From positions 124,001-188,000 of the forward strand of contig NZ_FNQO01000004.1 of assembly GCF_900107725.1 (NCBI RefSeq): a DNA stretch of 64,000 bases, given 5' to 3'. Source of the stretch: Microbulbifer marinus. Its GTDB lineage: Bacteria > Pseudomonadota > Gammaproteobacteria > Pseudomonadales > Cellvibrionaceae. Below the pieces are notes generated by a model. The model had not been told where the DNA came from and made no database searches. It worked only from the letters and a program-made list of their open reading frames with translations. How positions within the stretch are numbered: the first letter of the stretch is position 1; each line of letters opens with the position of its first letter. Made by a program: the position numbers and the translations under genes. Below, piece after piece: positions 46,818 through 55,665 of this stretch.

Positions 46818-47804
46818 TTACACCGCTCCGAGGGTCAGCGGCGGCTCCTGCAGTGCCGACTGCTGCTCGCGCAAAGCCAGTATATGCTCGGCCCAGTAGC
46901 GCGGCGTATTGAACCAGGGAAATGCCAGCGGGAAAGCCGGGTCCTGCCAGCGCCGCGCCAGCCAGGCGGCGTGATGCATCTGGCGCAGACAGCGCAGCGG
47001 CTCGATCAGCTGCAGCTGCTGGGGATCGAAACTGGCAAAGGTCTCGTAGCCCTCGATCACCGCGTCCAGGTAGGCGGTCTGCTCGGCGCGGTTACCGGAA
47101 ATCAGCATCCAGATATCCTGGATCGCCGGCCCGGTCAGGCAGTCGTCCAGATCCACGAACCAGGGGGTATCGTCGCGCCACAGGAAGTTGCCACTGTGGC
47201 AGTCACCGTGCAGGCGCAGCGTCTGCCAGTCGCGCTCAAACAGCGGCGCTATCTGCTCGATGATATGCGCGGTCACCGATGCGTAGGCATCGCGGTTTTC
47301 CCGCGGCAGGAAGTCGCCGGCGAGGATAAATTCGCGGCTGTCGATCGCAAAGTGCTGCAGTGTCAGCGCCGGCCGGAACTCGAATGGCTTGGCGCCGCCA
47401 ATGGCGTGGATGCGCCCGAGCATGGTGCCCACCTGCTCCAGGTGATCGAAGTTGTCCAGCTCCACCTGGCGGCCACCGCGGCGCGGAAATAGCGCGAAGC
47501 GGAATCCCTGCGCCTCCATTAGCGTGCGCCCGTCGAATTGCAGCGGTGCGACCACCGGGATTTCGGCCGCCGCGAGTTCGAGGGTGAACTGGTGCTCCTC
47601 CAGTATCTGCGCATCGGTCCAGCGACCGGGGCGATAGAACTTCGCGATCAGCGGTTCAGCATCCTCGATGCCCACCTGGTAGACGCGGTTTTCGTAGCTG
47701 TTCAGCGGAAAAATACGCGCATCGGAAATCAGGCCCGCGCTTTCGACACAGTCGATAACCGTATCCGGCGTGAGGGCTTCATAGGGGTGGTGACTCTGGG
47801 ACAT
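46818..47804 (-). CDS. srkA: Stress response serine/threonine protein kinase SrkA (YihE/RdoA)
   Basis: The 328-residue protein has an aminoglycoside-phosphotransferase-like kinase fold with the YihE signature: FPLNSYENRVYQVG, the catalytic loop LHGDCHSGNFLW near residue 198, and the Mg-binding WFVDLDDCLTGP near 215. YihE counteracts stress-related cell death in E. coli through a MazF-dependent link. The gene is the first of a minus-strand pair with cysE, separated by the inverted repeat. Confidence 0.93.
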   Translation of the reverse strand: MSQSHHPYEALTPDTVIDCVESAGLISDARIFPLNSYENRVYQVGIEDAEPLIAKFYRPGRWTDAQILEEHQFTLELAAAEIPVVAPLQFDGRTLMEAQGFRFALFPRRGGRQVELDNFDHLEQVGTMLGRIHAIGGAKPFEFRPALTLQHFAIDSREFILAGDFLPRENRDAYASVTAHIIEQIAPLFERDWQTLRLHGDCHSGNFLWRDDTPWFVDLDDCLTGPAIQDIWMLISGNRAEQTAYLDAVIEGYETFASFDPQQLQLIEPLRCLRQMHHAAWLARRWQDPAFPLAFPWFNTPRYWAEHILALREQQSALQEPPLTLGAV

Positions 47805-48147
47805 GGGGCATTCCGGCGCTTATTGGCCGGCTATGCTACCGCGCCCCCGCCGCCGGGGACAAACAGAGAAGATGGCGCTGCAGTCGAAGTCGCACTCGCA
47901 GGCGCTTGCACGGACGGCAAGCACTACTCAACCCGGCCAATATACCGGGGCCGCTGTCGCCGACTGCAAATATATTGCTGCAACAGTCACCTCCGGTGAG
48001 AAGCAGTATTATTGCTAGTCAAAGTGATCCGGCACTTTATCCACTTCCTGCGCCCCGCTTGTCCTATGTGCCGCGGTAGCGCATTCTCGCGATCATCCAC
48101 GAAGTCCCGGCCGCGCTGCGCCGGTTTATCGCTGACAGGGAGCCACA
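47805..48147. other. Intergenic 343 bp with a possible decayed Cys-rich coding remnant
   Basis: At about 47870-48017 two plus-strand frames taken together read sensibly: GAAVEVALAGACTDGKHYST, then with a frame change YTGAAVADCKYIAATVTSG to a stop at 48015-48017. This looks like the tail of a secreted protein interrupted by a frameshift, but no family is recognised. No other gene is seen. Confidence 0.25.
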
Positions 48148-48951
48148 ATGTCGAACAGAATTACCGCAGGATTTATCGCCGTGCTTGCCGCGCTAACGAT
48201 ACTGCATGGATGCGAGCGCGAACGGCCTGCGCGGGTCGAAACCGCTGCCAGGGCCCCTGCATCCGGCGCGCTGAAATCGGAGCGCGAGACATTCGAGCGA
48301 TTCGGCAGTAATTGCCCTGATCGCGACGACTGCTCTTCCGTATCCGTAACCCGCGAGGTCTTCGAGCAGCAGCCCGCCCTGAACAAGATCATCCGCGAGC
48401 AGCTATTGGCCCAGTTACAGGGTAATGAGCAGGTTCAGGAAACAACCGACAGCCTGGATGAGATCGCCGACCAGTTTCTCGCAGAAGCGGCGGAGGTAGA
48501 GCGGATCAGCAGTGCGCGCTGGCAACTCAGTGGTACCGCCGAACGCGTAGCGCGCCGGGACGACCTGCTCACGGTCGAAATCAAGACCTACCGCTATAGC
48601 GGCGGCGCCCACGGCATACCATCGGTGGAATGGCTCAACTGGGATCTGTCCACGGGCGAGCGCCTGTCGCTGCAACAGGTTATCGCCGCGGGCCAACAGG
48701 CAAAATTCTGGGAACTGGCCGAGGCGGCGTACCAACGCTGGCTCGATCAGCAGAGCGGTACTGATGCGGAGTATGGCGATACCTGGCCGTTCCAGCGCAG
48801 CGAGGATTTTCGTTTTAACGACGACGGCCTCGTATTGCGCTACGGCGTCTATGCGCTGGGCCCCTATGCAATGGGCCCGGTGCAGCTGACGATTCCGTGG
48901 CAGGAGTTACGCGGCGTGATACGCGATCGCTACCTGCCGCAGACCCAGTAA
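48148..48951 (+). CDS. DUF3298 (RsiV-like) lipoprotein
   Basis: The 267-residue protein starts with a lipoprotein signal (LAALTILHGC), then a stretch containing CPDRDDCSSVSVTREVFE, and a C-terminal DUF3298 domain with YRYSGGAHGIPSVEWLNWDLSTGERLSL and FRFNDDGLVLRYGVYALGPYAMGP. DUF3298/DUF4163 proteins include RsiV, an anti-sigma factor that binds lysozyme in Bacillus; here there is no anti-sigma domain, only an outer- or inner-membrane lipid anchor. A wall or polysaccharide-binding role is only inferred. Confidence 0.82.
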   Translation: MSNRITAGFIAVLAALTILHGCERERPARVETAARAPASGALKSERETFERFGSNCPDRDDCSSVSVTREVFEQQPALNKIIREQLLAQLQGNEQVQETTDSLDEIADQFLAEAAEVERISSARWQLSGTAERVARRDDLLTVEIKTYRYSGGAHGIPSVEWLNWDLSTGERLSLQQVIAAGQQAKFWELAEAAYQRWLDQQSGTDAEYGDTWPFQRSEDFRFNDDGLVLRYGVYALGPYAMGPVQLTIPWQELRGVIRDRYLPQTQ

Positions 48952-48990
48952 AACTCCGGTCAAGCGCGTGACGACGGGTGCACGAAAGAA

Positions 48991-49374
48991 TTATCCCGGC
49001 CGCTTCTTCGGCATCAGATACCAGAGCACCGCCGCCACCAGAAACAGCGCCGGTACATCGCCGAGCAAGTTGCTCCGCTCTGTCGGGTCCACCAGCGCCT
49101 GCACCAGCATAATGCCGCCGTGTACGATGCTCGACCAGATCGTGAACCAGATCAGGCTGGCGTTGGCGGCGGGATCCCGGGCGGCGAGAATCAGGAATAC
49201 ACCCAGGGTCGCGTAGATACCCATGATCATCTGTTCGTATTCCGGCTGTCGCGGTGTCCAGCCCCAGCCGGACGGGAAGATCCACATCATCATCGGAAAG
49301 ATACCGACGACAAATATCAGCCCGAAGACGACCAGGAAAACTTTCAGATAGCGGTTGCGAGTTGCAGCGTCCAT
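48991..49374 (-). CDS. DUF6632 family membrane protein
   Basis: The 127-residue protein has four hydrophobic helices (VFLVVFGLIFVVGIFPMMMW, MIMGIYATLGVFLILAA, LIWFTIWSSIVHGGIMLVQAL, DVPALFLVAAVLWYLMP). The pattern, including YEQMIMGIYATLGVFL and WFTIWSSIVHG, fits the DUF6632 family, whose function is unknown. It is probably in one unit with the VOC gene upstream on the minus strand, which ends about 50 bp before its start. Confidence 0.78.
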   Translation of the reverse strand: MDAATRNRYLKVFLVVFGLIFVVGIFPMMMWIFPSGWGWTPRQPEYEQMIMGIYATLGVFLILAARDPAANASLIWFTIWSSIVHGGIMLVQALVDPTERSNLLGDVPALFLVAAVLWYLMPKKRPG

Positions 49375-49425
49375 GAGGTTCTACCTTGATAGGTGGCACT
49401 CGTCGGTCAAACGTTTGCCTGCGTA

Positions 49426-49803
49426 TTAGTCTTCCAGGTCCCCCGGGATATGGCAGACCACTTCGATATTGTGCCCGTCCGGATCCAGTACATAGGCCGC
49501 GTAGTAATCGGCATGATACTGTTCGCGTACACCCGGCCCACCGTTGTCCTTGCCACCGGCCTCGAGTGCGATGCGGTAAAAGTCGCGTACGGTTTGCCGG
49601 TCTTCTGCCCGAAACGCGATATGGATATTCGGCGCGGTACTCTTGCCGCCCTTGATCCACAGGTCCGGCTTGTCGGCCCAGCCGAAGCCGGCCCAGTCGG
49701 CGTATTCGAGGATCAGCTCGTAACCCAGCGGCGCCAGCGCCAGCCGGTAAAACTCCTTGCTGCGCTCGTAACTGTGAACATGAACGCCAATATGATCCAA
49801 CAT
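49426..49803 (-). CDS. VOC family (glyoxalase/bleomycin resistance-type) protein
   Basis: This 125-residue protein is one VOC module of two beta-alpha-beta-beta-beta units: MLDHIGVHVHSYERSKEFY, then PNIHIAFRAEDRQTVRDFY and the C-terminal YYAAYVLDPDGHNIEVVCH. The metal-binding positions His5, His55 and Glu-120-like (DGHNIEVV) are present. Substrate is unknown. The start at 49803 is used because the extended frame has no family match. It is followed by the DUF6632 gene. Confidence 0.9.
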   Translation of the reverse strand: MLDHIGVHVHSYERSKEFYRLALAPLGYELILEYADWAGFGWADKPDLWIKGGKSTAPNIHIAFRAEDRQTVRDFYRIALEAGGKDNGGPGVREQYHADYYAAYVLDPDGHNIEVVCHIPGDLED

Positions 49804-50025
49804 CGCTGATGTTTCTCCGCCAAAATCGAGTTCAGTAGCACGGTTCGATTTACAGCGTAGTGGATTTTCCCTATGCACACCGCCCCGCTGCGCGGCTGAC
49901 AAGACAGCAACCGGTAATAAAAAGTCTCCGCCTGTTTTCCCGCTAGCGCTCGCCGCGCCGAGTGCAGACGGTGCCGGGCGAAGAATCACTATCCTGCCGG
50001 AGCAGACCATTCTGGTAATCGCAGG

Positions 50026-50529
50026 TTATTCGATAATCGCGCGCCAGCGGGCCAGCTTCGCGGCGAAGGTCAGCGATGCATGGGCGGGGCTGGTAGACGG
50101 CAATCGCTCGGTTGGAATGTTACACAACGGTGACGGCAGATCCGGCAGCACATAACGCCGATACATCTGCTCAGCCTTGGCACCGTTGAAGTAGAGCCGT
50201 GTAATCAGCGGGTGCTGCCGGAGGAAGGTGGTGAAGTCGTTCGGCACTATTGACGCCTCCTCAATAGCCGAGTCGAGGCTGCCCGAGCGGGTGCAGGTTT
50301 TTAATACATCCCACAGGGCGATGCGATGCTCGATCAGCGCCCTACAGCGTTGCCCGTAGTCGAGTCCGGTGTCCAGCTGCAGCAGCGTTTCAATAATCTT
50401 CCAGAAGGCGTTGCGCGGGTGCGCATAGTATTGCTGCGCGCGCAGCGACGCGACACCGGGCATGGATCCGAGGATCAGGTGCGTCGCATCGGCGGCGGCG
50501 ATCGGGGCAAAACTATGCACGCAGGTCAT
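50026..50529 (-). CDS. DNA-deoxyinosine glycosylase (UDG family 6, HDG)
   Basis: The 167-residue protein has the UDG-fold signature: [26 protein letters not shown] near residue 22 (typical GSMPG / PRN motifs of the hypoxanthine DNA glycosylases) and [11 protein letters not shown] near residue 148 (SPA motif with the recognition-site). It removes hypoxanthine derived from adenine deamination in DNA. The start at 50529 has the SD GAGAGAAAG; the longest frame extends further but is not conserved. Confidence 0.9.
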   Translation of the reverse strand: MTCVHSFAPIAAADATHLILGSMPGVASLRAQQYYAHPRNAFWKIIETLLQLDTGLDYGQRCRALIEHRIALWDVLKTCTRSGSLDSAIEEASIVPNDFTTFLRQHPLITRLYFNGAKAEQMYRRYVLPDLPSPLCNIPTERLPSTSPAHASLTFAAKLARWRAIIE

Positions 50530-50783
50530 CGCTTTCTCTCGATTTCGGCCGACGTATGGCATCGGATTCAAGCACGAGCCAGACCAATCTACACAACAAA
50601 GTGAGCCTAAATATCTCGCCCGACCCGTGATGCGGCAACAGCTTACCACCGGATCACCCTGTAGGAGGTCAATCATACCGAAATAATATATCGCTGATTT
50701 GATTGCAGCGACCGTCTCCGACGGGCATTACCGGCGAAAAACCACTTTATGCTTGACCAAACCTTACAGCAGCTGTATTTTAA

Positions 50784-50803
50784 TTGTTAGTGAGGACTAA
50801 CAA
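50784..50803. repeat. Short inverted repeat TTGTTAGT/ACTAACAA
   Basis: Eight-bp perfect arms around a GAGG spacer. It may be an operator or hairpin at the front of the putative small RNA. Confidence 0.5.
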
Positions 50804-50984
50804 CTACTTTGCTAACACGTTGGCCGGCTCATCGGCCACCGTGTAGCTAGCAACAATAATAGAAATACCTGCAGGGCCAGCCGCCGACCGGCGAACTGTC
50901 CCAGCATGAAGTGGCCGAGGTGTATATGAGCCAGATACGACGCTATACCAAATCGTAACACGCGCTTTTTCGTGGAACGTTTGT

Positions 50985-51016
50985 GCCAGCGTCTGACTGT
51001 CAGCGCTGGCTTTTTT
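50985..51016 (+). terminator. Orphan rho-independent terminator
   Basis: The stem GCCAGCG / CGCTGGC with an inner CTGA / TCAG pairing is followed by TTTTTT. No plus-strand gene ends just upstream: the deoxyinosine glycosylase gene lies on the opposite strand. It suggests a small RNA or a lost gene. Confidence 0.75.
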
Positions 51017-51224
51017 ATGCTTTAAAGCTATTCCTATTTTTAGTGCGGCCCAGTGCACATTGTCTGGCCGGCATTTGCTGCGACCATCCCGCCCCGCTCA
51101 ATTTCAACATACTTCGCCTGCATTCATTACCGATACTCATAAAGTGAGTCGGTTACATGCCGTTCCCGGCGCGCATCCATTACGTGACAGAATTACGTGC
51201 ACAAACGGCGATTTACCGCAAAGC

Positions 51225-51251
51225 AAAAAAAAACCGGGGACAAGTCCCCGG
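51225..51251 (-). terminator. Terminator of the TonB-dependent receptor gene
   Basis: On the minus strand, CCGGGGAC / GTCCCCGG with a 2-base loop is followed by a run of nine T. It is 29 bp past the receptor stop. Confidence 0.9.
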
Positions 51252-51279
51252 CAAAGTCAAAAGCGACTACAACACAACA

Positions 51280-53475
51280 TCAGAAGAAATAGTATTTAGC
51301 GGTAATGCCAAAGCTCCGGGGCTCCTGGGAATACCCCACTTGTCTGCCGAGGAAGTCCGGGAAGCCGTAAATTTTCGCATCCTCATCGGTCAGGTTTCTG
51401 CCCCAGAGTGCCACTTCCCAGACTCCGGCCTGGTCGGCCAGGCCTATGCGGCCGTTCAGGCTACCGTGGCTTTCATTGAGCGCCTTGGGGTCGGCCAGCT
51501 GGGAAAAAGACTGGTCTTCCCAAGCATAATCCAGCTGCGTGAACAGATCCCTGTCGCCCAGCGGGATGGTATAGGTCGCCATCGCGTTGTACTGCCACTT
51601 CGGCGACTGCGGCAGTTTAGAACCGGCAATCGGCTCAAACAGCGTCAATCCGCGCCGTTCTTTCGTGCCCGGCCCCTTGGTGATTTCGGTATCGAGATAC
51701 GATGCACCGGCGAAGATATCCAGTCGCTCGGTTGGACGCCAGGTGATGTCAATTTCGGCACCGGACATCTCGGATTCCGGCACGTTCATCAGGGTCTGCG
51801 ACAGATCGTCCAGCACGACCAGGCTTTGACGATTTTTGTAGTCGGTATGGAAGGTAGCGGCATTGAGCTGCATGGTATTGTCCAGCAGGGTCGCCTTGAT
51901 ACCGAGCTCATAACTGATCAGCTCCTCATCGTCGACATAGCCCAGCGCGCCCGGCTGCGTGACCGCAAAGCCGTAGTGACGGCCGCCCTTGTAACCGCTA
52001 GCCACCGAGGTATACAGCAGCAGATTGTCGGTGGGTGTGTAGTCCAGTGCCAGCCGGCCACTCACATTGTCGGATCGATTGGACTCCGACACGCTATCGA
52101 GAACGGTGCCGGTCGGCGCGAAGGCAAAAGCGCCGATGCCACTCAGGCCAGCGTCGAGAATGTTGTGTGGATCAATATCGGTGTTATCGGTTACTGAACC
52201 CTCGTAGTCGATCTTATCGTCGGAGTAGCGTACGCCGGCGGTCAGCTTGAACTCGTCACTGAGCTGGGTTTCGGTGTGCAGATAGGCACCCAGCGACTGA
52301 GTCCGCTGCTCTGACGCCGTATCGATCGCACCCGAGGCTGTACCCAGCGGGGCGCCCACGAACAGATCTACGGTGTTGCGCAGCAGCACCGCGGTAGCAC
52401 CACTGTATTCCTCTTGTGATGCAGTCAGGCCGGCAATCCAGCTCAGGTTGCCATCGCTATTCGAGGTAAGGCGAAACTCCTGGGAAGTCTGGTTCACCTG
52501 TGCATCGGGGGTGTTGTCATTGAGTTCCAGCACGTCGCCATCGACATTGTCGAAAACACTGCGATCGTATTTGTCATAGGCGGTGACCGAGGTCAACGTA
52601 AAGGCATCGAAATCAATGTTGGCGATAATGGATCCGCCGGCGCCCTTCTCATCCCGCTGCGGCAGGCGCGATATACTCACATGGCGTCGATCGGTTTCCG
52701 GGATCCCGGTGTTCAGCGGGCTTTCGGAAATGGAATCGTCGTTGGAGCCATGGATATTGAACAAAATATCGCTGTTGTCGGTAGGCTGCCAGGCCAGCAG
52801 GGCGCGGAAGGATTGCTTTTCATCCTTTTGCAGATCCTGCCCGGTATGGATGTCCTTCTGAATACCCTTGTTCTGATCGATCACGTTAACGGCGATACGG
52901 CCCTGTACATTATCCGCGACCGCGCCACTGACTACGCCGGTAGTCTCTACGCGGCTCAAGCTATCGTAGCTGGTGGAAATCGAAGCCTCGAAATCCTCGG
53001 TCGGCTTGCGCGATACGACCGTGATTGCACCGCCAGTGGTGTTGCGCCCGTACAGCGTGCCCTGCGGGCCTTTCAGTACCTCGATACGTTCCACATCAAA
53101 CATCTGGCCATTCAGGAATGCGGGCGAGGATGCATAGACATCATCCACGTAGACGCCGACACCGGATGAGTTGTTCAGGTTGAAGTCCTCCAGGCCAACG
53201 CCGCGGATAGCGAATACCGGCGCACCACCGGACACCGCGTTGGCGGTGTTCAAGCCCGGCGTCTGCATCGCGATATCCTTGGCCGTCGACATGCCCAGCC
53301 TTTCAGCCTGGTCGCCGGTGAATGCACTCACGGCGACACCGATGTCGTTCATGCTTTGCGCGCGTTTCTGGGCCGTTACGGTAACTTCCTCAAGGGCCCA
53401 ATCAGAAGCCAGTGCCTGACCTGAAAACATTGCAGATACGGATACCGCAAGTGCTAGTGATTTTTTTGTAAACAT
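51280..53475 (-). CDS. TonB-dependent outer membrane receptor
   Basis: The 731-residue protein has a signal peptide (SLALAVSVSAMFSGQALA), a TonB box-like LEEVTVTAQKR, a plug domain with MQTPGLNTANAV, FAIRGVGLEDF, the GVYVDDVYASSP and LKGPQGTLYGRNTTGGAI segments, and a 22-strand barrel ending with aromatic Phe (ITAKYYFF). The sequence is typical of the large family in marine gammaproteobacteria and Sphingomonads with substrates other than iron. A very strong SD (GGAGGAG) precedes the start. It lies at the end of the catabolic island, with an unusually long upstream region. Confidence 0.94.
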   Translation of the reverse strand: MFTKKSLALAVSVSAMFSGQALASDWALEEVTVTAQKRAQSMNDIGVAVSAFTGDQAERLGMSTAKDIAMQTPGLNTANAVSGGAPVFAIRGVGLEDFNLNNSSGVGVYVDDVYASSPAFLNGQMFDVERIEVLKGPQGTLYGRNTTGGAITVVSRKPTEDFEASISTSYDSLSRVETTGVVSGAVADNVQGRIAVNVIDQNKGIQKDIHTGQDLQKDEKQSFRALLAWQPTDNSDILFNIHGSNDDSISESPLNTGIPETDRRHVSISRLPQRDEKGAGGSIIANIDFDAFTLTSVTAYDKYDRSVFDNVDGDVLELNDNTPDAQVNQTSQEFRLTSNSDGNLSWIAGLTASQEEYSGATAVLLRNTVDLFVGAPLGTASGAIDTASEQRTQSLGAYLHTETQLSDEFKLTAGVRYSDDKIDYEGSVTDNTDIDPHNILDAGLSGIGAFAFAPTGTVLDSVSESNRSDNVSGRLALDYTPTDNLLLYTSVASGYKGGRHYGFAVTQPGALGYVDDEELISYELGIKATLLDNTMQLNAATFHTDYKNRQSLVVLDDLSQTLMNVPESEMSGAEIDITWRPTERLDIFAGASYLDTEITKGPGTKERRGLTLFEPIAGSKLPQSPKWQYNAMATYTIPLGDRDLFTQLDYAWEDQSFSQLADPKALNESHGSLNGRIGLADQAGVWEVALWGRNLTDEDAKIYGFPDFLGRQVGYSQEPRSFGITAKYYFF

Positions 53476-54351
53476 CGTTGTTCTCCTCCGAAATTTCTCT
53501 ACCGGCTTATTTTTTATGTATCGCTGATGCTAAAAATTTCGCGTGCCAGTTATTAATCTTATCTACGGGTGCGCCTCGTGAGCGCCCAATATCTCTACTG
53601 GTAAAATGCCAATCGATTGCCGCATGATCGGATTCGCGGACAAATGACTGTCCTCTTACCTTCCTTCACTTAAACGCACATTCCGCTTTGCTGTTTCGCG
53701 TCCGGCGCTTTCGCACAACCGGATGACAACGGCGCGAATGACAAACATCGAGTAAGTAGACGCCGAACTGACTTACTATCGTGATGGGTTCACGGCGGCC
53801 TTCTCTGTTCAAATTTCACTCAAATCTAACCAAAAAGTACACCCCGTGTAAATATCGTGTGCGAGTATTTTTATGGCGGGAAAAATATTCCCTAAAATCA
53901 ATAAGTTATCGATGAGTGAAGTGCCTCGACAGAGCGGATTTGGCGCGTTTTGATGCGATCGGCGAGCTAGAGAGCTACACGGGAGCGGCAACACCTGAAT
54001 AAATGACCGAATTGCGATACGTGGCCGCGCTTGCCGTCGCATTCAAACAACCGTTTGAATGCGGCGCGAATCTAGCAGATGGGCCGTTGCAGGGATCTGT
54101 GTCGGGGCAGGTGAACAGGTGGGTTGGGCAGCAAGTTTTCTGAAAGAAATTTTGCCGCAGCGGAAGGTATTCATAATTGCACTGACAGAATGCGCAGCGG
54201 AACCCGGTCGCAATCGCGGAAATAACAGTACCCGGGAATATGGGCGATGGTCAGACTATTCCCCGCTGCTTCTCAAATCGGTGCGGCATATCCAACTACA
54301 GAGCTGGCGGTGGTGCCCCGCCGGGAAGAAGAGCGGTACAGGAAGGCGGGG
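53476..54351. other. Intergenic 876 bp upstream of the TonB receptor
   Basis: No coding sequence is supported. It contains the PsrA-like palindrome at 54038-54063, AT-rich tracts at 53500-53560 and 53805-53910, and related direct repeats (TTCAAATTTCACTCAAATC) near 53808. The TonB receptor promoter should be here. The nearby TetR gene ends at its right edge. Confidence 0.5.
54038..54063. promoter_or_regulatory. Operator-like palindrome, PsrA-type core
   Basis: CGCATTCAAAC, AACC, GTTTGAATGCG: 11-bp perfect arms. The core TTCAAAC-N4-GTTTGAA is identical to that of the site at 11238. A TAGATT box lies next to it on the minus strand, as at the acyl-CoA dehydrogenase promoter. It is 563 bp from the TonB receptor start. 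Confidence 0.6.
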
Positions 54352-55011
54352 TCAGTCCCGCTTTTCAATGCCTTTGATCAGCGCATCGACGCATACTGCG
54401 AACAGCTCGTGCAGCTTTTCCGGTGTGGCACTTTCCTCGCTGAGATAGAGCCAGCGTCGCACCGAATCGATGCGCAGAGTGTCATACAACCGGCAGACTT
54501 CCGCCGCGGAGATATCGCTGCGCACCAACCCCTGGGATTGGGCCAACGCCACGCGCTTTTGTCGATGCGCGCGCACCGCCGCATGCAGCGCAGGGTCGAA
54601 TTCGTCCGAGCCCTCGTCGAGCTTGTAAATGTAGTCGAAGAAGTCGGTATGCTGCATCGCCATCTTCCAGATACGGCGATGGCCGATAATCCACTCAATA
54701 GTCTGCGATGCATCAGTCGGCACTATGGCGGAGCGACAATCAACAATCGGGCTGTCCTCGAATGACCAAAAGCCGATCGTCAGCAACCAGTCCATTATAA
54801 ATTCGGACAGAAACTGCGACTTGTTCTGAAAATAATTAAAGAACGTCTTCTGACTGACATTCGCCAGCTCGACGATCTGCTCGACCGTGACATCGGCGAA
54901 CTCATTTTCGCTGAACAGTCGTTCCGCAACCTTCAGCAGGTCCTGCCGCGTTCGCAGTTTCTTGCGCTCGCGGAGACCTGCGGGCTTGGCTTGTTGCACT
55001 GCAGTAGGCAT
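54352..55011 (-). CDS. TetR/AcrR family transcriptional regulator
   Basis: This 219-residue protein has the TetR N-terminal HTH (RTRQDLLKVAERLFSENEFADVTVEQI, then NVSQKTFFNYFQNKSQFL) and a divergent all-helical ligand domain with a C-terminal region ending in IKGIEKRD. It is located between the cyclodeaminase gene and the TonB receptor gene, all on the minus strand, so it may control the receptor or the island. It differs from PsrA in its HTH. Confidence 0.88.
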   Translation of the reverse strand: MPTAVQQAKPAGLRERKKLRTRQDLLKVAERLFSENEFADVTVEQIVELANVSQKTFFNYFQNKSQFLSEFIMDWLLTIGFWSFEDSPIVDCRSAIVPTDASQTIEWIIGHRRIWKMAMQHTDFFDYIYKLDEGSDEFDPALHAAVRAHRQKRVALAQSQGLVRSDISAAEVCRLYDTLRIDSVRRWLYLSEESATPEKLHELFAVCVDALIKGIEKRD

Positions 55012-55665
55012 TGAAATAATGATTCGACTTATTGTTGTGACAAATTATCTGGCTTGACCCGGGTTCAGCGCTCGGCAGACTCCAGGTCGGATTCGATCGT
55101 CCGGCTCGCCCGCCAGAAGTGCCGGGCCGATCGTATGCAGGATCAGCAGGAAGACCGCACCGGCCACCGCATGCATCCGCAGGGATACCAGCCCCTGCTC
55201 GAGTGCGAGCACCGGCGCGAGGTAGACGTTTTGTACCATGAACGGGATGAACAGGCTAGCAATGCTGAGGTGCACCGAGGTCGCACCCTAGGGAAATGCA
55301 AAGGACAGCATCGACCAGGCAATCGCGCGCGCTGGGTTCTGCCATACCCCTGCCTGCCGATAAGGTCGGCCATCATGAGATGCTTAACGGTGGTGCCGGG
55401 GTATCAGCGTAACGTATGGGAAACGTCCGCGAATCGCCTAGAACAGCGGGCACTCAGTGCCGACCACGGCTCGGGCCCGGTCACAATTGACGATACGCCC
55501 CTTCTACACGGCGCCGCTGCATTCGAACCGCTCAGGTGTAACGGCCATGTAGTAAAAATTGGAAGGGCAAGGTAAGTCCGGCGTCGATGAAGACGCCGGC
55601 AGTACGGCAGTTGCGCCGAGAATAACCGCCCGCGCTTCAGCCAAACCCGTTCGGGCAAGGTTCCA
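55012..55665. other. Intergenic 654 bp with a decayed membrane gene
   Basis: Apart from the pseudogene at about 55045-55340, I see no gene with family resemblance here. The right part (55350-55660) contains only short frames without supporting signals. Confidence 0.4.
55045..55341 (-). pseudogene. Remnant of a small membrane protein with an in-frame stop
   Basis: The minus-strand frame contains IAWSMLSFAFP, a TAG stop (about 55289), and then GATSVHLSIASLFIPFMV and MHAVAGAVFLLILHTIGPALL. It reads as two to three hydrophobic helices of one membrane protein, with the stop in the middle and no proper start upstream. The family is not recognised; HAVAGAVFLLILH recalls a small helix-pair membrane protein. 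The ends are approximate. Confidence 0.35.

Larger units (their letters stand above)
50530..51279. other. Intergenic 750 bp; possible small RNA and remnant
   Basis: No gene is confidently found. It contains the inverted repeat at 50784-50803, a short plus-strand peptide reading (TGELSQHEVAEVYMSQIRRY then a stop near 50959) that looks like a protein tail without a start, a plus-strand terminator (50985-51016) without an upstream gene and the TonB receptor terminator at 51225-51251. Confidence 0.4.

Noticed and set aside
50804-51058. 84-codon minus-strand frame in the 750-bp gap
   Set aside because: No SD, no family resemblance, and it crosses a plus-strand terminator hairpin.
54059-54448. 129-codon plus-strand frame starting in the palindrome at 54038-54063
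   Set aside because: Overlaps the TetR gene antisense and lacks an RBS or any domain.
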